From: Aeromonas encheleia | Lineage (GTDB): Bacteria; Pseudomonadota; Gammaproteobacteria; Enterobacterales; Aeromonadaceae | Reading direction: 5' to 3' | DNA: 64,000 nt | NCBI RefSeq assembly: GCF_900637545.1 | Contig: NZ_LR134376.1 | Location: 208,501-272,500, forward strand | Shown: positions 57,687 through 64,000 of the stretch, in pieces | Position numbering within the stretch: the stretch's first letter is position 1 | Layout: each line of letters opens with the position of its first letter | Position numbers and translations under genes: made by a program | Notes under the pieces: model-generated | What the model saw: the letters and a program-made list of their open reading frames with translations, nothing else | Databases searched by the model: none | What the model was told of the DNA's origin: nothing

Positions 57687-58403
57687 ATGGCTGCAGGTAT
57701 CGAGGAAGTACTGCTTCCCGAAGAACGACTGAGCGGTCGCGCTTTTACAGACGAAGACAGGGAATTGTTGCGTTCATATGAGGGCCTCATCGAAGGCTTG
57801 GCCGATCTGTTCGGCAAGCACTGCGAGGTGGTGCTTCACTCCCTGGAAAATCTGCATGAGTCAGTGATCAAGATAGCAAACGGCTTTAACACGGGACGTA
57901 CCCTGGGGGCGCCGATCACCGATCTGGCCCTGCGTATGCTCAAGGACATCGAGAGCACCGGCCAGGATCACACCCAGAGTTACTTCGCGCGCAGCCGGAC
58001 CGGTGCGCTGATGAAGTCGAGTACCATCGCCATCCGCAACAGCGACAAGCAGGTGGTCGGACTGATCTGCATCAACCTGCACATCAATGCGCCCTTCCAC
58101 GAGTTCGTGGCCGAGTTTTTCCCGACCCCGCAGCAAGCGGAGCGCCAATCGCCGGAAACCTTTGCCAATAGCGTGGAGGAGTTGGTCGCCCAGACGGTGG
58201 ACAACACCATCGACGAGATCAATCGCGATCCGACCGTGGCCAACAATGCCAAGAATCGTTTTATCGTGACCCAGCTGTTCGAGAAGGGCATATTTGATAT
58301 CAAGGACTCGATCAACCTGGTCGCCGACAAGTTGAATATTTCCAAACATACCGTTTATCTGTACATCCGACAGCGCAAGCAGGGTGAAGAAGAGAACGAA
58401 TAA
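57687..58403 (+). CDS. yheO: YheO-family transcriptional regulator (PAS_6 plus HTH_22)
   Basis: 238 residues. N-terminal YheO-type PAS domain (about 25-145; LADLFGKHCEVVLHSLENLHESVIKIANG, IRNSDKQVVGLICINLHIN) and C-terminal helix-turn-helix (IFDIKDSINLVADKLNISKHTVYLYIRQ). Adjacent to tusDCB as in E. coli, but here followed by ridA. Relatives such as DauR control D-amino-acid catabolism genes, often with RidA. TTGACA at 57624-57629 could be a -35, but the -10 is poor. Confidence 0.88.
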   Translation: MAAGIEEVLLPEERLSGRAFTDEDRELLRSYEGLIEGLADLFGKHCEVVLHSLENLHESVIKIANGFNTGRTLGAPITDLALRMLKDIESTGQDHTQSYFARSRTGALMKSSTIAIRNSDKQVVGLICINLHINAPFHEFVAEFFPTPQQAERQSPETFANSVEELVAQTVDNTIDEINRDPTVANNAKNRFIVTQLFEKGIFDIKDSINLVADKLNISKHTVYLYIRQRKQGEEENE

Positions 58404-58427
58404 GCGCCATAGAAGGGGATAGTGAGA

Positions 58428-58808
58428 ATGGCTAAAGAAGTGATTGCAACCGACAAGGCTCCTGCCGCAATTGGCCCGTACGTCCAGGCTACCAAGCTGG
58501 GTGATTTGGTCTTCACCTCTGGGCAGATCCCGCTCGATCCCGCCACCATGGACATAGTCGCCGGTGGCATCGAAGCGCAGGCCGAGCAGGTGATGAAGAA
58601 CCTGGTTGCAGTATTGAAGGCAGCCGGCGCCGATACCGGCAAGGTGCTTAAAACAACCTGCTTCCTCAGCGACATGAATAACTTCGTGGCCTTCAATCAG
58701 GTGTATGCCCGCTACTTCGGCGACGCCGCACCGGCGCGCTCCTGTGTGGAAGTGGCTCGCCTGCCCAAGGACGTCCTGGTCGAAGTCGAAGCCATCGCCT
58801 ACGTCTGA
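58428..58808 (+). CDS. ridA: RidA (2-iminobutanoate/2-iminopropanoate deaminase)
   Basis: 126 residues of the YjgF/YER057c/UK114 family. Active-site blocks AIGPYVQATKLGDLVFTSGQIPLDP, TTCFLSDMNNFVAFNQVYARYF and PARSCVEVARLPKDVLVEVEAIA, in which the Arg and Glu bind the imine acid. It quenches reactive enamines from PLP enzymes. 24 bp after yheO and ended by a terminator, so a yheO-ridA unit is likely. Confidence 0.93.
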   Translation: MAKEVIATDKAPAAIGPYVQATKLGDLVFTSGQIPLDPATMDIVAGGIEAQAEQVMKNLVAVLKAAGADTGKVLKTTCFLSDMNNFVAFNQVYARYFGDAAPARSCVEVARLPKDVLVEVEAIAYV

Positions 58809-58825
58809 GCCACTGTCATTGGAAG

Positions 58826-58849
58826 AGCCCCTCCCAGGAGGGGCTTTTT
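58826..58849 (+). terminator. Intrinsic terminator after ridA
   Basis: AGCCCCTC / GAGGGGCT stem with a CCAG loop, then five T. Confidence 0.92.
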
Positions 58850-58894
58850 CGTCTTTGAGGTAGAATGGATGCATATTTGCGCAGGAGTCCGGAC

Positions 58895-59287
58895 ATGAGT
58901 CTGAATTTTGCCCTGCTGGTCACTGGGCCCGCCTATGGCACCCAGACGGCCAGCACCGCCTATCGCTTCGCCCTGAGCCTCATCGAGCAGGGCCATCGCC
59001 TGTCTCACCTGTTCTTCTATCAGGACGGGGTCTATAACGGCAGCAGCTTGCATGCCCCCGCGTCCGATGAGACCGACCTGGTGACGCTGTGGCGCGAGCT
59101 GGCCCTGGCACAGGGCATCGGCATCGATGTGTGTGTCGCCGCCGCCATGCGGCGTGGTGTGCTCGACGAGACCGAGGCGAAGGGGGTCGGCAAGACCCAG
59201 TTCAACCTGCAGGCGCCATTTCGCCTGAGTGGATTGGGGCAGCTGGCCGAGGCCAGCCTGACTGCCGATCGCTTCGTCCAGTTCTAG
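58895..59287 (+). CDS. tusD: Sulfurtransferase TusD
   Basis: 130 residues (E. coli 128). Part of the TusBCD complex passing sulfur from TusA to TusE and MnmA for 2-thiouridine in tRNA. The persulfide Cys is in [17 protein letters not shown] terminus [32 protein letters not shown] precedes the ATG. Confidence 0.95.
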   Translation: MSLNFALLVTGPAYGTQTASTAYRFALSLIEQGHRLSHLFFYQDGVYNGSSLHAPASDETDLVTLWRELALAQGIGIDVCVAAAMRRGVLDETEAKGVGKTQFNLQAPFRLSGLGQLAEASLTADRFVQF

Positions 59288-59296
59288 GGGGATGAG

Positions 59297-59653
59297 ATGA
59301 GCAAGATTGCCTTTATCTGCCGGCGTGGTCCCCATGGCACGGCGAGCGGTCGGGAAGGGTTGGATGCCCTGCTGGCTACCTCGGCATTGACCGAGTCTTT
59401 GGCCCTGTTCCTGCTGGGGGACGGCGTGTTGCAGCTGGTCAAGGAACAGTCGCCACAGGCGATATTGCAGCGCCACTATGCTCCGACCTTCAAGATGCTG
59501 GAACTGTACGACATCGAGGAGGTCTATGTCTGTGCGGCTTCGCTGGCCGAGCGTGGCCTGACCGCGGCGGATCTGCTGATCCCCGTGACGGCGCTGTCCC
59601 CCGCGGAGATCCGCCACCAGTGGGGCCGTTGCACCACCCACATCAGCTTCTGA
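59297..59653 (+). CDS. tusC: Sulfurtransferase complex subunit TusC
   Basis: 118 residues (E. coli 119). DsrE/DsrF-like fold: [40 protein letters not shown] and [19 protein letters not shown]. 9 bp after tusD; its stop overlaps the tusB SD. Confidence 0.94.
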   Translation: MSKIAFICRRGPHGTASGREGLDALLATSALTESLALFLLGDGVLQLVKEQSPQAILQRHYAPTFKMLELYDIEEVYVCAASLAERGLTAADLLIPVTALSPAEIRHQWGRCTTHISF

Positions 59654-59660
59654 GGTGCCC

Positions 59661-59939
59661 ATGATTCAGCTGGTATTGAATTCTCCCTTCCTGAACCAGG
59701 ACCTCGAACAGGCACTGCGCTATCGCCAGGCAGAGGATCCGCTGGTGTTGATGCAGGATGCCGTGGTGGCTGTCGTCGCGCCGGAGTGGTGTGAACGCTT
59801 GGCCGGGATCCCGCTCTATGTGATGGGGGAAGACCTGCGGGCGAGGGGATTGCCGTGCAGGATCGGGATGGAACTCGACATGCCCGGCCTGATCAGCCTG
59901 ATCGCCGAGCAGGGATCACCCCAGACCTGGGCCAGCTAG
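59661..59939 (+). CDS. tusB: Sulfurtransferase complex subunit TusB
   Basis: 92 residues (E. coli 95). DsrH-like: LNSPFLNQDLEQALRYRQAEDPLVLMQDAVVAVV and LYVMGEDLRARGL. SD GAGG overlaps the tusC stop. Completes tusDCB. Confidence 0.92.
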   Translation: MIQLVLNSPFLNQDLEQALRYRQAEDPLVLMQDAVVAVVAPEWCERLAGIPLYVMGEDLRARGLPCRIGMELDMPGLISLIAEQGSPQTWAS

Positions 59940-60022
59940 TTTTAATTTTTGCTTGATAGCTCAGGTGGTTACCACATTAGTTGCGGGATGTCATTTGCCC
60001 TTTTGGCGCACGAATTGTATAA

Positions 60023-60496
<474 letters not shown>

Positions 60497-60589
60497 TGGT
60501 TCTCCGTTAAGTAAGGCCAAACGTTAATTCGTTTCTAGTTAGATAACTTTCTAGTTTTGGGTAATCCCTGAAGTTACGGAGAATTTGAA

Positions 60590-61060
60590 ATGCCAAGACG
60601 TCGTGTTGTTGGTCAGCGTAAAATCCTGCCGGATCCTAAGTTCGGATCAGAGCTGCTGGCTAAATTTGTCAACGTAGTAATGGTTGACGGTAAGAAATCT
60701 GTTGCAGAAGCCATCGTTTATGGCGCCCTGGACATCATTGCCACCAAATCTGGCAAAGAGCACCTGGCCCTGTTCGAAGTCGCTCTGGACAACATCCGTC
60801 CGTCCGTCGAGGTTAAATCTCGTCGTGTCGGTGGTGCAACTTATCAGGTACCGGTAGAAGTTCGTCCGGTCCGTCGCAATGCCCTGGCAATGCGCTGGTT
60901 GGTTGACGCCGCTCGTAAACGTGGTGAAAAATCAATGGCTCAGCGTTTGGCTGGCGAGCTGCTGGATGCCGCTGACAATAAGGGTTCGTCTGTCAAGAAA
61001 CGTGAAGACGTTCACCGTATGGCTGAAGCGAACAAGGCCTTCGCTCACTTCCGCTGGTAA
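60590..61060 (+). CDS. rpsG: 30S ribosomal protein S7
   Basis: 156 residues. [31 protein letters not shown] and [27 protein letters not shown] are typical. Primary binder of the 16S rRNA 3' major domain; in E. coli S7 represses translation through the rpsL-rpsG spacer, here 93 nt. Confidence 0.98.
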   Translation: MPRRRVVGQRKILPDPKFGSELLAKFVNVVMVDGKKSVAEAIVYGALDIIATKSGKEHLALFEVALDNIRPSVEVKSRRVGGATYQVPVEVRPVRRNALAMRWLVDAARKRGEKSMAQRLAGELLDAADNKGSSVKKREDVHRMAEANKAFAHFRW

Positions 61061-61134
61061 TCCGCTTGCGCAGGGTCTTTTGGCTCTGCGCACCTTCAGT
61101 TATCTAGGGGCACGCTCCTAGTAAGAGGATGACA

Positions 61135-63240
61135 ATGGCTCGTACAACCCCCATTGAGCGTTATCGTAACATCGGTATCTCCGCTCACATCGACGCCGGT
61201 AAGACTACCACTACCGAGCGCGTTCTGTTTTATACCGGTGTAAGTCACAAGATCGGTGAAGTTCACGATGGCGCTGCCACCATGGACTGGATGGAACAGG
61301 AACAAGAGCGTGGTATTACCATCACCTCCGCCGCGACCACCGCGTTCTGGTCCGGTATGGGCAAACAGTTCCAACCGCACCGTATCAACATCATCGATAC
61401 CCCCGGCCACGTTGACTTTACTATCGAAGTAGAGCGTTCAATGCGTGTTCTGGACGGTGCCGTGATGGTGTACTGTGCCGTAGGTGGCGTACAGCCACAG
61501 TCTGAGACCGTATGGCGTCAGGCTAACAAGTACAAGGTTCCCCGTATCGCGTTCGTCAACAAGATGGACCGTACTGGTGCCAACTATCTGCGCTGCGTTG
61601 AGCACATCAAGACCCGTCTGAAAGGTAACCCGGTTCCGCTGCAACTGAACATCGGTTCAGAAGAGAACTTCAAGGGCGTTATCGATCTGGTCAAGATGAA
61701 AGCCATCAACTGGAGCGAAGCAGATCAGGGCGTATCCTTCGATTACGAAGAGATCCCGGCTGAGCTGCTGGAACAAGCGCAAGAAATGCGCATGACCCTG
61801 GTCGAAGCCGCTGCTGAAGCGTCTGAAGATCTGATGGAAAAATACCTGGGTGGTGAAGAACTGACCGAGGAAGAGATCAAGAAAGCTCTTCGTCTGCGCG
61901 TTCTGAACAACGAAATCATCCTGGTTACCTGTGGCTCCGCGTTCAAGAACAAGGGCGTACAGGCCATGCTGGATGCCGTGGTTGACTATCTGCCGGCACC
62001 GACCGACGTAGCGGCCATCGACGGTCTGAAGCTGGACGGCGTCACCAAAGACGAGCGTCATGCTTCTGATGAAGAGCCGTTCTCTGCTCTGGCATTCAAG
62101 ATTGCTACCGACCCGTTCGTAGGCAACCTGACCTTCTTCCGCGTGTACTCCGGTGTAGTTAACTCCGGTGACTCCGTGCTGAACTCTGTCAAAGAGAAGC
62201 GCGAGCGTTTTGGCCGTATCGTTCAGATGCACGCCAACAAGCGTGAAGAGATCAAAGAAGTTCGCGCAGGCGATATCGCTGCCGCCATCGGTCTGAAAGA
62301 CGTGACCACTGGTGACACCCTGTGTGACGAAAAATCACCGATCATCCTCGAGCGTATGGAATTCCCGGAGCCGGTAATCTCCATCGCGGTTGAGCCGAAA
62401 ACCAAGGCTGACCAAGAGAAGATGGGTCTGGCACTCGGCCGTCTGGCGCAGGAAGATCCGTCTTTCCGCGTATGGACTGACGAAGAATCTGGTCAAACCA
62501 TCATCGCCGGTATGGGTGAGCTGCACCTGGACATCATCGTTGACCGTATGCGTCGCGAGTTCAAGGTTGAAGCGAACGTAGGTAAGCCACAGGTTGCCTA
62601 CCGTGAAACCATTCGTGAAACCGTCAAGGACATCGAAGGTAAGCACGCCAAGCAGTCTGGTGGTCGTGGTCAGTATGGTCACGTCATCATCGACATGTAC
62701 CCGCTGGAAGCCGGCAAAGCCTATGAGTTCGTTAACGACATCAAAGGCGGCGTGATCCCTGGCGAATACATCCCGGGCGTTGACAAGGGTATCCGTGAGC
62801 AGCTGAAATCCGGCCCGCTGGCAGGTTATCCGGTAATGGATCTGGGTGTGCGTCTGCACTACGGTTCTTACCACGATGTCGACTCCTCCGAATTGGCGTT
62901 CAAGATCGCTGCCTCCCTGGCCTTCAAGGCTGGTTACATGAAGGCAAGCCCGGTCCTGCTCGAGCCGATCATGAAGGTTGAAGTCGAGACCCCGGAAGAT
63001 TACATGGGCGACGTTATCGGTGACCTGAACCGTCGTCGTGGCCTGATCGAAGGTATGGAAGACGGCCCGTCCGGCAAGATCGTACGTGCCCTGGTGCCGC
63101 TGGCCGAGATGTTCGGTTATGCGACCGCTCTGCGTTCCGCTACCCAAGGTCGTGCTTCCTACGCAATGGAATTCGCTAAGTACTCCGACGCCCCGAACAA
63201 CGTGGCCCAGGCAGTCATCGAAGAGCGCAAATCCAAGTAA
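61135..63240 (+). CDS. fusA: Elongation factor G
   Basis: 701 residues (E. coli 704). G motifs [23 protein letters not shown] and NKMDRTGA; domains II-V follow, with [12 protein letters not shown] and [22 protein letters not shown]. Start [18 protein letters not shown] upstream. Catalyses translocation and, with RRF, ribosome recycling. Confidence 0.98.
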   Translation: MARTTPIERYRNIGISAHIDAGKTTTTERVLFYTGVSHKIGEVHDGAATMDWMEQEQERGITITSAATTAFWSGMGKQFQPHRINIIDTPGHVDFTIEVERSMRVLDGAVMVYCAVGGVQPQSETVWRQANKYKVPRIAFVNKMDRTGANYLRCVEHIKTRLKGNPVPLQLNIGSEENFKGVIDLVKMKAINWSEADQGVSFDYEEIPAELLEQAQEMRMTLVEAAAEASEDLMEKYLGGEELTEEEIKKALRLRVLNNEIILVTCGSAFKNKGVQAMLDAVVDYLPAPTDVAAIDGLKLDGVTKDERHASDEEPFSALAFKIATDPFVGNLTFFRVYSGVVNSGDSVLNSVKEKRERFGRIVQMHANKREEIKEVRAGDIAAAIGLKDVTTGDTLCDEKSPIILERMEFPEPVISIAVEPKTKADQEKMGLALGRLAQEDPSFRVWTDEESGQTIIAGMGELHLDIIVDRMRREFKVEANVGKPQVAYRETIRETVKDIEGKHAKQSGGRGQYGHVIIDMYPLEAGKAYEFVNDIKGGVIPGEYIPGVDKGIREQLKSGPLAGYPVMDLGVRLHYGSYHDVDSSELAFKIAASLAFKAGYMKASPVLLEPIMKVEVETPEDYMGDVIGDLNRRRGLIEGMEDGPSGKIVRALVPLAEMFGYATALRSATQGRASYAMEFAKYSDAPNNVAQAVIEERKSK

Positions 63241-63250
63241 TTTATGATTC

Positions 63251-63275
63251 CCCGCCTACGACGGTAGGCGGGTTT
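63251..63275 (+). terminator. Hairpin between fusA and tufA
   Basis: CCCGCCTAC / GTAGGCGGG with a GACG loop, then TTTAACC. The short T tract suggests partial termination or an mRNA-processing hairpin within the operon. Confidence 0.55.
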
Positions 63276-63294
63276 AACCTAGAAGGACTACGTC

Positions 63295-64000
63295 GTGTCT
63301 AAAGAAAAATTTGAGCGTAACAAACCGCACGTAAACGTCGGCACCATCGGCCACGTTGACCACGGTAAAACCACCCTGACCGCCGCCATCACCAACGTGC
63401 TGGCCAAGCACTTCGGTGGTAAAGCTTTCGCCTTCGACCAGATCGACAAGGCGCCGGAAGAGCGTGAGCGTGGTATCACCATCAACACCTCCCACGTAGA
63501 ATACGACACCGCTGCCCGTCACTACGCCCACGTAGATTGCCCGGGTCACGCCGACTACGTTAAAAACATGATCACCGGTGCTGCCCAGATGGACGGCGCG
63601 ATCCTGGTAGTAGCTGCGACTGACGGCCCGATGCCGCAGACTCGTGAGCACATCCTGCTGGGTCGCCAGGTTGGTATCCCGTACATGATCGTGTTCATGA
63701 ACAAGTGCGACATGGTCGACGACGAAGAGCTGCTTGAGCTGGTCGAGATGGAAGTTCGCGAACTGCTGACCGAGTACGATTTCCCGGGTGATGACCTGCC
63801 GGTAGTCCGTGGTTCCGCGCTGAAAGCGCTGGAAGGCGACGCTGCTTGGGAAGAGAAGATCATCGAGCTGGCTAACCACCTGGATACCTATATCCCGGAG
63901 CCGGAGCGTGCAATCGACCTGCCGTTCCTGATGCCTATCGAAGACGTCTTCTCCATCGCTGGCCGTGGTACCGTAGTAACCGGTCGTGTTGAGCGCGGTA
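63295..64000 (+). CDS. tufA: Elongation factor Tu (tufA copy), partial
   Basis: The first 235 codons of a second EF-Tu gene, cut by the window end. The protein sequence is the same as tufB over this part. Start GTG with AGAAGGA upstream. Only about nine nucleotide differences from tufB are visible, clustered in codons 1-16 and again after about codon 123, with identity between. This is consistent with gene conversion between the copies. Confidence 0.97.
   Translation, partial: MSKEKFERNKPHVNVGTIGHVDHGKTTLTAAITNVLAKHFGGKAFAFDQIDKAPEERERGITINTSHVEYDTAARHYAHVDCPGHADYVKNMITGAAQMDGAILVVAATDGPMPQTREHILLGRQVGIPYMIVFMNKCDMVDDEELLELVEMEVRELLTEYDFPGDDLPVVRGSALKALEGDAAWEEKIIELANHLDTYIPEPERAIDLPFLMPIEDVFSIAGRGTVVTGRVERG

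Overview
The window is a chromosomal segment of a gammaproteobacterium, most likely Aeromonas. The evidence is high GC, gene orders shared with Enterobacterales and Vibrionales (bamD/rluD/pgeF/clpB, glrK-qseG-glrR, murB-birA-coaA-tRNA-tufB-secE-nusG-rplKAJL-rpoBC, yheO-tusDCB-rpsL-rpsG-fusA-tufA), and protein lengths close to those of E. coli. This is inferred from gene content and remembered family members; no database search was possible. I see no prophage, insertion sequence, integron or CRISPR array. The translation genes use strongly biased codons, while the accessory genes use GC-rich codons.

Layout. 1-6200: lipocalin fragment, divergent yqhC/yqhD (AraC regulator and NADPH aldehyde reductase) and pntAB transhydrogenase. 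These form an NADPH and aldehyde-stress neighbourhood. 6200-10900: a thiol block of L-cysteine desulfidase (cyuA), cystine symporter (tcyP) behind a heavily structured leader, and a CoA-disulfide-reductase-like flavoprotein. 10900-17350: bamD divergent from rluD-pgeF-clpB (clpB with a clear sigma-32 promoter), then an MBL-fold hydrolase. 17350-22700: asnA/asnC, a lone solute-binding protein, small membrane and CBS proteins, a pterin pair (folM and an HPPK-like gene) and the 30-codon ynhF. 22700-26900: glrK-qseG-glrR, in which GlrR lacks the GAFTGA loop, then a DUF1097 gene whose 3' end is echoed in tandem, and an unannotated 31-codon membrane peptide gene. 26900-32300: msrPQ, two PepSY genes, a PhoPQ-like two-component system with another tandem 3'-end echo, and a very acidic protein. 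32300-38300: torCA divergent from topB, with a near-perfect LexA box in front of topB. 38300-43500: ktrAB, murB-birA, coaA. 43500-57500: tRNA-Tyr, tRNA-Gly, a decayed tRNA-Thr, tufB, tRNA-Trp, secE-nusG, rplKAJL, rpoBC. 57500-64000: yheO-ridA, tusDCB, rpsL-rpsG-fusA and the first 60% of tufA.

Most notable: (1) at three consecutive junctions (tufB/trpT, nusG/rplK, rplA/rplJ) the -10 TATAAT of the downstream promoter lies inside the hairpin at the end of the upstream unit; (2) a tRNA-Thr relic whose anticodon loop has collapsed into a perfect palindrome while acceptor, D-stem and CCA persist; (3) GlrR without GAFTGA; (4) a LexA site at topB; (5) two separate tandem echoes of gene 3' ends (113 bp and 87 bp periods); (6) a multi-hairpin leader with competing stems before tcyP. 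None of these is proven here.
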